DNA of 28,245 nt from Pelargonium cotyledonis. Its lineage: Eukaryota > Streptophyta > Magnoliopsida > Geraniales > Geraniaceae. This document shows positions 1-7,725 of this stretch, piece by piece; the first letter of the stretch is position 1; each line of letters opens with the position of its first letter. Location of the stretch: assembly GCA_036897625.1 (NCBI GenBank), contig JAYMTA010000469.1, positions 1 through 28,245 on the forward strand, given 5' to 3'. Both the position numbers and the translations under genes were made by a program. Under the pieces are notes generated by a model. It saw only the letters and a list, made by a program, of their open reading frames with translations. It was not told the origin of the DNA and did no database searches.

Positions 1-51
1 TATATATATATATTTGAAGTGCAGCTACATTATAGTCACACTTCTTAGACT

Positions 52-243
52 TGCACATATCCAACACATTATATACTATCTTCCATGGAAACCCAACTCG
101 ATCCAACCTTCTCACTGGAGAAGAAAGATGTTTTGCTCGTAAAACCCTGCACATCTCCGGCACATTATATACCATCTTCCATAGAAACCCAACTCGATAC
201 ACGCTTTTCACTTGAGAAAAAAGATGTCGTGCTTGTGGAACCC
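52..243 (+). repeat. In-frame 96-bp tandem duplication spanning the BAHD start codon
   Basis: Copy 1 is about 52-147 and copy 2 about 148-243. They share TGCACAT at the left edge, the segment around ATCTTCCAT, and the coding stretch for ETQLD..FSLEKKDV.LV. The spacing of matching bases is exactly 96 bp (85 versus 181), so the frame is kept. The copies have diverged at roughly 15-20 percent of positions by eye, so the duplication is not very recent. Copy 1 carries ATG and copy 2 carries ATA at the equivalent place. Confidence 0.93.
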
Positions 244-1560
244 TTGAAACCCACTCCTCGGGATCTTCTCACTCTCTCTACCATAGACAACAATCCCACC
301 CTTGAGCTTCTCTGTCAAACCCTTTATGTGTACCAAGCCAATGTCACTTCTGCAGACCCAGCTTCTATCCTCAAAGAAGCACTCTCCGAGGTTTTGGTTC
401 ATTACTATCCTCTGGCAGGGATGCTTAAGAGGAATAGTGATAATAGACAGCTCGAAATAACTTTCAATGGCGACGACATTGGCGTCCCTTTCCTGGAGGC
501 AACCGCCAGTTGCCAGCTCTCTTATCTCCATCATTTTGATGGGATCGACGTTGAAATTGCTAAACGGTTTGTGTTTGATTTTCCATCTTCTGACGATGGC
601 TATCATCCTTTAGTCTTGCAGGTGACGAAGTTTTCGTGTGGAGGTTTCACCATAGGAATGGGCTTGTCACATGCTGTCTGCGATGGGTTCGGCGCAGCTC
701 AGTTCTTTCAAGCATTGGCTGAGCTCGCTAGTTGCAGGAGTGAGCCCTCAGTGAATCCTGTATGGAAGAGGGAGAGACTTATCGGGAAACTGTCATGCGA
801 GCCTACACTTCTCAAGCCTCTCTTGGATCCAGCTTCTTCAGCAACCTCACCATATCTCCCAACCACGGACCTCTTGCACGAATGCTTCTACGTGAACAGC
901 GAGAGCATAAAGAAGCTCAAAACAAGCTTACTGAAAGAGATCAGTGAGAAGGAAACGGTTAATGAAATCGAAAGCTTCACAGTCGTTGAAGTCCTTGGCG
1001 CGTACATTTGGCGGGCGAGATTCAAAGCCTTACAAATGAACTCAGACGGGAATACACTGTTTTGCTTGACAATGGGGATTCGGCGCATTCTGAATCCTCC
1101 GTTGCCCGTCGGGTACTATGGAAATGCATTTGTTGCTTCAAATGTTGTGCTGACGGGTAGAGACCTCACAGAAGGTCCACTCTCCAGTGTTGCAAAGCTG
1201 ATCAAAGAGAGCAAAAAGAGGTCTTCTCATGAAGACCACATTAGGAGCCAACTTGACATGCTGGAAAGTGTGAGACATTTGGGCATGAAAGTGGAAGCTA
1301 GTGGTGCATCCATGGTGTTAACAGATTGGAGGCAATTGGGTTTGTTGGAACAAGTTGATTTTGGGTGGAAGGAGGCTGTGAACATTATTCCACTTCCATG
1401 GAACATGTTTGGGTATGTGGATTTGTGCCTATTCTTGCCTCCTTGTTCCTTGGATCCTTCCATGAAAGGTGGGGTTAGAGTGTTGGTTTGCCTCCCAAAA
1501 GCTGCCATGCCCAAGTTCAAGGAAGAGATGGATGCTATCTCGAAGCTCAACTCATATTAG
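85..1560 (+). CDS. BAHD-family acyl-CoA-dependent acyltransferase, N-terminally extended
   Basis: Single-exon gene of 491 aa. BAHD enzymes move an acyl group from a CoA thioester to an alcohol or amine in the cytosol. The catalytic HxxxD motif is visible as HAVCD (H196, D200), and the second family motif reads DFGWK at residues 425-429, where DFGWG is the usual form. The C-terminal half (VEASGASMVLTDWRQLG, NMFGYVDLC) resembles the group often annotated as benzoyl- or taxane-acyltransferase-like; the true substrate cannot be read from sequence. BAHD proteins usually have about 440-460 residues. Here residues 1-32 repeat as residues 33-64 because a 96-bp segment is duplicated in tandem. The start codon expected in the second copy (181-183) is ATA, so translation must begin at 85 and the protein is one 32-aa unit longer than usual. 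The next ATG in frame is at 421, well inside the domain. An AATAAA signal lies at 1605-1610. Confidence 0.93.
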   Translation: METQLDPTFSLEKKDVLLVKPCTSPAHYIPSSIETQLDTRFSLEKKDVVLVEPLKPTPRDLLTLSTIDNNPTLELLCQTLYVYQANVTSADPASILKEALSEVLVHYYPLAGMLKRNSDNRQLEITFNGDDIGVPFLEATASCQLSYLHHFDGIDVEIAKRFVFDFPSSDDGYHPLVLQVTKFSCGGFTIGMGLSHAVCDGFGAAQFFQALAELASCRSEPSVNPVWKRERLIGKLSCEPTLLKPLLDPASSATSPYLPTTDLLHECFYVNSESIKKLKTSLLKEISEKETVNEIESFTVVEVLGAYIWRARFKALQMNSDGNTLFCLTMGIRRILNPPLPVGYYGNAFVASNVVLTGRDLTEGPLSSVAKLIKESKKRSSHEDHIRSQLDMLESVRHLGMKVEASGASMVLTDWRQLGLLEQVDFGWKEAVNIIPLPWNMFGYVDLCLFLPPCSLDPSMKGGVRVLVCLPKAAMPKFKEEMDAISKLNSY

Positions 1561-1604
1561 GTCAAAAGAGGATGATTTAGTGCATGAGTAGTGATCATTT
1601 ATGT

Positions 1605-1610
1605 AATAAA
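1605..1610 (+). promoter_or_regulatory. Probable polyadenylation signal of the BAHD gene
   Basis: AATAAA occurs 45 bp after the stop codon in AT-rich sequence, a position usual for a plant near-upstream element. The cleavage site itself cannot be read. Confidence 0.5.
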
Positions 1611-2656
1611 GGTTGATATTAAGTAATGGTATAATAATAGTATGATGTAGAGCTGACGACCAGGTTTTGAATCGGGTAAGGTTTTCCCGGTTCGGGTTGA
1701 AGACCCTTAACCCAAACCGGGTTAGAAAGGGATGTGGTTTTTAGTACAAGACATGTGGGTATGTTCTCATCGACTCAAGACTCAGCTATATTGAGTATAT
1801 TTTACGAGATCAACAAAGATGTGCGTTGGGTTTTGATTGTTTTGTGTGCTCGAGTACAAATTGTTTGTTTTAACCTGCAGACAACTAGTAAAAATTGACT
1901 TAATCCGCATAATTTTTATTTGTTTCCATTCCAAATAGACTCCCACTTCTTTTGGATTTTCAAAAGTTATAGTGTTGCATTGTGAAAGTGAGGGCAAATA
2001 TAAAAGTTTTTGTATTTGTACCACGTTGATTATCCTAGGAATTGATGTGTAGATGGTTGTTTGATGGTTGTGTTTCAAAAATGTTCTTGTTTTTCATCAT
2101 TGTTTCGATAGTTTAGTTGATTGTATTTTTCTCTTTTCTATTCACGATGATATCAAAACGTAGTGTGACACTGTGGCTGAGGTGTTGCTTGTAGCCTTAT
2201 GTTGAGCACAATATACGTTAGAAGGAGAATTATTATTTTCTTTTCAACTAAAGAGATGGTGACAAGTAATAGACAAGGCACTAGCATGAAATGAGTTCAA
2301 ATTTTACTAGTAATTGCGTTTTTTTGTTAATCACGTCATTATTCTATTCAAATTGGGTCTAATCAAAAGAGTTGTATTATGATTATTATTATATAAAAAT
2401 CTCTAATTTATTTTAAGATACACATATTCATTTTTCAAAAATCTCAAATTCAATTAGCTTAACAAAATTCGGGACTAACGATACAGAAATCTCATATTTA
2501 GGGTTTTACATCTGATTCAAGTAGATAAATCTAACGAATCTTCTGAAGACCTAACAAGCATACCAGTCATATTCTTGCTATTCGATTCGCAAACCGGTCA
2601 TAATTCTTTTTTTTTACTCTAAGGAAATAATTTATCAAATTTAGTTAATAAAAAAT

Positions 2657-2666
2657 AATTAAAATA
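2657..2666. repeat. Left target-site duplication candidate of the LINE derivative
   Basis: AATTAAAATA, identical to 3572-3581 immediately after the poly(A) run. Because the region is A/T-rich, a chance match is possible. Confidence 0.5.
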
Positions 2667-3571
2667 CGTGAGAATCACACTTTTCAAAAAAGTGGATTCT
2701 CTGCTCTCCCCCATAGCAGTTAGGGTTTTCTAAAATAGAAGGTTTTAAAGGGAGTTCCCTTTTTGTGAGTGACGGATGTAGTGGAGTGGAGTGAAATCAG
2801 GAGTGTAGTATCCTGTGGGTTGCGAATGTGAGCAGAGGAGGAGATCGCGGATCGCGGACGGAGCAAACGACGGTTCTCTGTGGTGGTAGGGTCGCGTTGC
2901 AGTCGGCGGCGGCGTTGTTGGTTGGAGTGATTGTCAGATCTCACCGTGCCTGAGACTGTCGGGCTTGGTTGTGGATCGACTGATCAAGATATGGACGCCA
3001 GAATGAGGAAAGGCATGGAGCTTATGTCGTTGAAGGAGGAGGAGGCCAGAGGACTCGTGTTAGCGGTGAGTGAAGAGGGTCGGGAGGAAACTGGGGGTGT
3101 CGGGACGGGGCGGAAATGGAGGGTGGTGAATGGGGGGAGGATGATCCGGATACAGTGAGCCAGGAGGTCCCAGCTCGCTTGGGAGAGTAGAGACGACGGT
3201 TCAGGGGCAATGGGGGTGGCGTCCCATTATGTGCGTGGTGAAGGTCTCGGGTTTCTGAGGCCGGTGCCGAGGTGGTTTGGTTTTGTTTTGGTTGCACGGA
3301 TGGTCTTCGCTTGCCTTCTAGGGTCTCGTGTTAGGACTCGAGTAGTCCTGAATTGGGTTAGCAGGTGTTGAGTTATTTTTCTGTCTGTGTATGTTTTGAT
3401 TTTATGGTATTTTAGGCATGTTTGCCATTTAGTGGAGAGTGCCAGTGAATTCGATTGTGATTGTATTATACTTCCGTTTTCTCCTCCTGATTTGGGTACG
3501 GTTGTAAAAATTTTTTCTTGTAATTCGTACGTCATGATTTAATAAAGTAAGGGTTTGCTTTGTCAAAAAAA
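2667..3571 (+). mobile_element. Internally deleted LINE (L1-type) derivative with poly(A) tail
   Basis: About 905 bp, clearly more GC-rich than its surroundings, ending in AATAAAG...TTTGTC followed by an A run (3565-3573), as retroposed elements do. AATTAAAATA occurs on both sides (2657-2666 and 3572-3581) and fits a 10-bp target-site duplication, though the flanks are AT-rich. A small reading frame (2991-3158, 55 aa) contains MSLKEEEARGLVL, which resembles the start of ORF1 of plant L1 LINEs (often S/LSLTEEEEEGLVL-like). No reverse transcriptase follows; the frame runs quickly into 3' terminal sequence. This suggests a non-autonomous element that kept the 5' and 3' ends and lost the middle. 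The assignment rests on memory of the ORF1 motif. Confidence 0.55.
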
Positions 3572-3581
3572 AATTAAAATA
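3572..3581. repeat. Right target-site duplication candidate of the LINE derivative
   Basis: AATTAAAATA directly after the A run. The exact boundary between tail and duplication is ambiguous because both contain A residues. Confidence 0.5.
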
Positions 3582-3608
3582 TTAAAATTAATGACCGGAC
3601 CAGACCGC

Positions 3609-3615
3609 TATAAAT
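3609..3615 (+). promoter_or_regulatory. Candidate TATA box of the LOR gene
   Basis: TATAAAT lies 129 bp upstream of the ATG, followed by a CT-rich stretch (about 3682-3700) that would fall in the 5' UTR. The spacing suits a leader of about 100 nt. The LINE derivative ends only about 30 bp upstream, so the usable upstream promoter is either very short or partly built from that element. Confidence 0.45.
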
Positions 3616-3743
3616 TTTGGCAGGAAAATGTTCGTTAACGTCTCAATGAAACAGCTGTGATAATAAGCTACCCAGATTCCATTACTCTCTCTCATTCATC
3701 TTCGAAAATACTTTAGATTTTCGATTTCACTTCAATACATCAT

Positions 3744-6212
3744 ATGGACGATGATGATTGTTCTGTTGCTGTAACAGTTCACGAACACTACCCGTCCGAT
3801 TCGCAGATTCCGATTGATCTGTTCGTCTCCAAGAAACATCCCGGCCGTCCACGTGGTCATCTGGGTTTCGCCGACTCCTCCGGTAACATCCTCTACAAGG
3901 TGCTCAGTCCGATACCGAGCTCACCGAACAAGCGATCGTTTCTCGTGCTCAACGAAGCGACACAAACTCCTCTCTTTTCCATTTTCCCTAAAAAGGTTAG
4001 TTTCAGAATTGAATTTCCCAAAATTAGTTTGAAGGATTTTTTTTTTTTTTTACCTTTTAATCTGGTGTTTATGATTTTTGATGATATTTTTGCTATTTAA
4101 GCTAGTAAATTATCAATCCATTATAGGTGCATTGTTCTTGATTCGTAGCATTATTGCAACTTTCTGGTGTTTTTAATTCTACTTTAGGATGTGGATTGTT
4201 GGGGTTGGAGGTTAATGACCTTGTTACCTTTGCATTATATGATAGATAATGCAAATGGTAGTTGATGTTGTTCCTATTCTTTATTGGCTGCTCTCTTATC
4301 TTACATTGCATTTGAGAACTTGGGTTTGATTTGAAATTCGAAATTGGGGATTTGAAATGTATAATGTTTGTGAAACATAGAATTCCAAATGAAAACTTTT
4401 ATCTTGTCATTTGAAAGCACATGTTGTATGGTATTGGATTCTATTTCTTTGAGTATCCAAACATTGGGTTTGGCTCGATTCCAAACGGAGCATTAGCGAA
4501 ATTGATTTGGACGAAAAGTGCAGGGCTGTGACCTGTGAGTGAGTGAGAGAGGAGAGGAGATGAAATGGAAGAAATGATTTTTTATCCTATGTCTCGAGTT
4601 TACATTAGAATTAGATATATGACTAATTGATCATATTTATGCTATTTGAATTTGTTCTTTACCAAGTTGGTTAATTTCTGATGCGTTGTGCTTGATTCAT
4701 AGCATTATTGCTACCCTATGGTGTTTTTAATCTTATATAAGATGTGGATTGTTTTGGTGTAAGTAGAGTGACAATTCTTGTTGTCGTTTTGGAGGTTAAA
4801 TGTGTACTACATGAGTCAACACAAATGTGAAATGAAAGATACTTATAGAGGATAGACATATAAGAGAAGAGATTCATTGATTAACCTGGGCTCAGATTTA
4901 ACCATATTAAATTACTATTTGAACATTAATCGTGTAAATTTGTCGTGCGTGTTTCATAGGTCCAACACGAACACAGTACGAATTTTCCAACATGATCACT
5001 ACACGTTTATAAATATGTTGAGCCCAAGCACGCTTAAATTGAGTTGTGTTCGTGTTGGGTCACATGTTGTGTCTCAAATAGCGAGCTCTAAGTGTACGTG
5101 TGTGTCTGTCTGTGGATGATTCATCTGCATTTGCTTAATGGATTACTGTCACTAATTTTGCATGGGCTTTGACCCAATACCCAATTTGTTAAACGAAACT
5201 TACAAAAAAATGTCAATTTAGTACATGAACGTTTTAACTTGTACCCAATTAGCTACACACTGTCAAATGGGACTAATGGTTCATGCCACACTTCGTTTAC
5301 TAAATTTGGTACAAATAGAAAGATCATATTGATCTTGCATTTGTCACTGTATTTTGTTCCTGTACTTAGAATGTCAATCTCTTTTTGGATTCTGTGATTA
5401 GCTCAAGCACTAATGCTGAGGATATTTTTACATGTTCTTCCTAGTAACTATTGTGATTTCTTTCCTGTTTTTGTAGAATGGATCTTGGCATGGCTTCAGC
5501 GGGAACAGCAGCGAGGAGAAAGACTTGGTTTTCAGAGTGAAGAGAACTGTTAATAAGCTTACTAGAACTGAGTTAGAGGCGTATCTTGTTGGTGAAAACG
5601 GTGAAGACACAATCTCTGAATTCAAGGTGAAAGGTTCCCCCTTTCAGAGATCTTGCACCATCTATAAAGACAATTCCATCGTGGCGCAGGTATTTTTTGC
5701 TACTATACTATTTCTTACATTTTTAACTTGTCTTTATTTCATGACTCGCACCATCTCCGGCTCGATCACTAAGCCTACTTGATATTATCGTTTATCGGCT
5801 CTATGCTGAATGGTTAATTCTATAGTGGAAACAATCATAACAAATAGAGCTATACAATGGCGTTTCTGTACTTCCTATATATGATTCTAAATTTGTTATG
5901 GTGGTTGCTCCAACTAATTATCATAAACTTGTTTTAGACAAAGAAATTGTCATTTAGTGGCTATGCAACATACATGTGAGCACTCAAGTTACATAACAAA
6001 TTTAGAATGACCATTTCTTATCATGTGATTTTTCTTTTGTTACAATTCATCTTATTATAAAATTTGCATGTTAATTTTCGATGCAGACAAGTCTCATGTA
6101 CAAGCTCCGGCAGATATTTGTGAGTAGGGGAAGATTTCGACTCACCATATATCCTGAGTTTGTTGATCATGCTTTGATTGTAGCTCTCATTGTAATATTT
6201 CTTGATTGTTGA
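3744..6212 (+). CDS. LURP-one-related (LOR, DUF567) protein
   Basis: Three exons: 3744-3995, 5477-5689 and 6087-6212 (84 + 71 + 41 codons, 196 aa). Both introns are phase 0 with GT-AG ends. The spliced protein shows the LOR layout, a Tubby-C-terminal/scramblase-like beta-barrel fold: a N-terminal strand region with DLFVSKKHPGRPRG, a middle with DLVFRVKRT and SPFQRSCTIYKDNSIVAQ, and a C-terminal RFRLTIYPEFVDHALIVALIVI, where a hydrophobic helix normally packs in the barrel. About 200 aa is normal for the family. LURP1 and LOR1 of Arabidopsis take part in basal defence against oomycetes; the role of this member is not known from sequence. It ends soon after the helix with FLDC, slightly short of some relatives. 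Intron 1 is long (1481 bp) and carries repeats. Confidence 0.92.
4128..4759 (+). repeat. Diverged direct repeat inside LOR intron 1
   Basis: About 78 bp at 4128-4206 recurs at 4682-4759. Shared blocks include TAGCATTATTGC, GGTGTTTTTAAT and GATGTGGATTGTT in the same order and spacing. Identity is roughly 75-80 percent by eye, so this is an old duplication or two copies of one repeat. Between the copies lies AT-rich sequence without a gene. Confidence 0.75.
4890..5110. repeat. Decayed repeat with ACACGAACAC-type motifs in LOR intron 1
   Basis: The stretch has CCAACACGAACACAG near 4962 and GTGTTCGTGTTGGG near 5046, which are nearly complementary and about 70 bp apart. Such ACACGAACAC/GTGTTCGTGT blocks are common in plant dispersed repeats. 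A related motif (GTGTTCGTGTTGTG) is found near 20753 downstream of LTN1. I could not define ends or a family. Confidence 0.35.
5884..6008. mobile_element. Small foldback/MITE-like element in LOR intron 2
   Basis: ATTCTAAATTTGTTATG (5884-5900) is exactly the reverse complement of 5992-6008, giving 17-bp perfect terminal inverted repeats around a 91-bp centre with TTGCTCC/GTGAGCAC-type sequence. Total 125 bp. No clear target duplication could be assigned. This is typical of a MITE relic within an intron. Confidence 0.6.
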
Positions 6213-6327
6213 AAATGATAGATCCGAGATAAAATGTGCGCCAGTGTACCTTTCGATATATGCAATTTTTTTGGGAAAAGTTTATGCCTTCTCATATTGC
6301 ATCTCTAGTACATGTCTATCGCCTTTT

Positions 6328-7127
6328 ATGTCAAATTCATTGGTACCAATTGTATCTGTGTATATGTGAAACTGTCCATTCAAATAATGTAACTTTAAGT
6401 TCAGAATGAGAACTTGGGAAGTAGTTGGATGCTAATTGTAGTTTCTTCAGTTGACATGTGTATTTTTTGGTTTCTTGAAATATAAAAATAAAATATTTAC
6501 CTGCCCACACAACATTAACTGGACCCTTTAAAACCCAACCTTCCTCTTCCCAAACATTATAAATCAATATATAATAATAATAAAAAAATTAACCACACTC
6601 CTTCAACTTTCAAAGCCTCAATTATATTTTGTCCCCGACAAAACAATATGATACCTTCAAGAGGCCTCCAATGACTGAGCCTTGTGGCCATCATTTGGCT
6701 CTAGACCATCAACGGTACATACTCCAATTTTCCGGCCTATCCCAACGAACTCAATACCCTCCCCTCTCTCTCTCTGAGGTCCAGCTCAACAACCTCGCCT
6801 CCGACGCCGACAAGCTCTTCGGCTTCCTCGCCGGAACCCTCTGGCTAGTCCTCTTATCGGCTCCTTCGAGGAAGCCGGCGTCTGAGTTGAAGGCTATTAA
6901 GCTGGACCTCGGTGAGAGAGAGGAGAGTACGTCTTGAATTCAATGGAATAGGGGTGAAAATTGGAGTTTGTAGCGTTGATGGTTTGGAGCCAAATGATGG
7001 CTACAAGCTCAGCCAATGAGACCTTATTGTTGTTGTGTGGGCAGGTGAGGGAGTGTTGGTGTTTTATGTAGGAGAAAGGGAATTCTGAGAAATGGGTCTG
7101 AGAAGCCATGTCAAATTCATTGGTACC
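6328..7127. repeat. Segment framed by 20-bp identical direct repeats
   Basis: ATGTCAAATTCATTGGTACC is identical at 6328-6347 and 7108-7127, enclosing 760 bp. The first 16 bp of the pattern AAGCCATGTCAAATTC recur once more at 7171-7186. The framing repeats may be a long target-site duplication or the remains of a duplication of the LOR 3' flank. The enclosed block holds the inverted repeat described separately. Confidence 0.7.
6499..7045. repeat. Long imperfect inverted duplication (hairpin-forming)
   Basis: Left arm about 6671-6808, right arm about 6877-7018, pointing at each other around a spacer of about 70 bp. Matching blocks include GCCATCATTTGGCTC against its complement near 7000, CCATCAACG.TACA.ACTCC, and GAGGTCCAGCT against AGCTGGACCTC (6899-6909). 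A further match, ACCTGCCCACACAAC at 6499-6513 against 7032-7046, lies beyond an interruption of about 150 bp in the left arm, so the original arms were longer. Arm identity is about 75-80 percent by eye. An open frame at 6671-6937 (MTEPCGHHLALDH... with a hydrophobic FGFLAGTLWLVLL) crosses the left arm and the spacer. I do not recognise it and would not call it a gene. Confidence 0.75.
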
Positions 7128-7267
7128 CAGTATAGGCTGTATATATAATATAGGTATCAGCCCCTAAATGCGCAAGCCATGTCAAATTCGTGCTGTGTGT
7201 GTATCGTGTGAGACACAAATTGCGAATTGCCAACAGGGGCAGTAGAGTCTTTTCGCTGGTGGGAGGC

Positions 7268-7362
7268 AATTGGGCCGTTTCTCGGTTGGCCCAAATAATT
7301 CTGTAATTGGGCCGTTTCTCTGTGCCCCAAAACATTGTGTAATTGGGCCGTTTGAAGATGGG
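7268..7362 (+). promoter_or_regulatory. Triplicated site-II (TGGGCC) module upstream of LTN1
   Basis: AATTGGGCCGTTT occurs three times, with TGGGCC at 7271-7276, 7308-7313 and 7344-7349, i.e. at 37- and 36-bp spacing; a reverse site GGCCCA sits at 7288-7293 and a further TGGGCT near 7359. TGGGCC/GGCCCA site-II elements, bound by TCP factors, are known from promoters of growth- and translation-related plant genes. The module lies about 360-460 bp before the LTN1 ATG, so it is a good candidate for its promoter. It appears to have grown by tandem duplication. Confidence 0.65.
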
Positions 7363-7486
7363 CTTTGATGACCTGACCGACTTAACGCTCAACATTGTGG
7401 CTGCCGGGAGGAAACAAAGGATAGTCGTTCTCGTTCCCTTCTTTCTCAATTCTCTTCCGCTTTCTCTCTCACTCTCTCTCTCTGCT

Positions 7487-7495
7487 ATGAAATAA
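7487..7495 (+). other. Minimal upstream reading frame (ATG AAA TAA) before LTN1
   Basis: A two-codon upstream ORF in a CT-rich stretch that looks like 5' UTR. It matters only if transcription begins upstream of it, which the sequence does not settle. Confidence 0.3.
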
Positions 7496-7725
7496 TCTGA
7501 TTTAAAAATATATATATTCTCTCTCTCTGCTGATCAAAACCAAACACGAACGAACAGTAGAGGAGGAGAAGGGAGAGAGAGGTTTCAATTTACAGTCAAT
7601 CTCTCGAAGAGAACGAGAAAGAGCAAGAGCTCGAGCTCGAGCTCTTTCAATCCAATCTTCGTATCTTCCTCAGAACTCGATTCGATTTCTTTCTGGTGAT
7701 TTAGAGGAACAGATTGAAGAAAACA

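Larger units (their letters stand above)
1561..2666. other. Intergenic, AT-rich, no gene seen
   Basis: Between the BAHD gene and the LINE derivative I see no convincing coding region. A GC-rich patch at 1670-1725 contains an imperfect inverted repeat, CCCGGTTCGGGTT at 1686-1698 against AACCCAAACCGGG at 1709-1721, which resembles the ends of small DNA transposons, but no complete element could be framed. The rest is AT-rich with T runs. Confidence 0.6.
6213..7725. other. Intergenic region between LOR and LTN1
   Basis: About 1.5 kb with the direct-repeat-framed inverted duplication (6328-7127), then the site-II module (7268-7362), then CT-rich microsatellite-like sequence (7450-7485, 7520-7532) and purine-rich sequence that probably form the LTN1 promoter and leader. 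No convincing protein gene is seen. Confidence 0.6.

Noticed and set aside
1-13. TA repeat at the window start as a TATA box for the BAHD gene
   Set aside because: It sits about 72 bp before the ATG and could serve, but it is cut by the window edge and may simply be a microsatellite.
208-606. Long open frame on the minus strand inside the BAHD gene
   Set aside because: It is antisense to strongly conserved BAHD coding sequence and has no recognisable domain.
6671-6937. GC-rich open frame with a hydrophobic segment between LOR and LTN1
   Set aside because: It crosses the inverted repeat and its spacer, has no recognised domain and no clear gene structure. Better explained as a captured or duplicated fragment.
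6897-7109. Minus-strand open frame MASQTHFSEF... over the right arm of the inverted repeat
   Set aside because: It mirrors the left arm; the frame follows from the duplication and no family is recognised.
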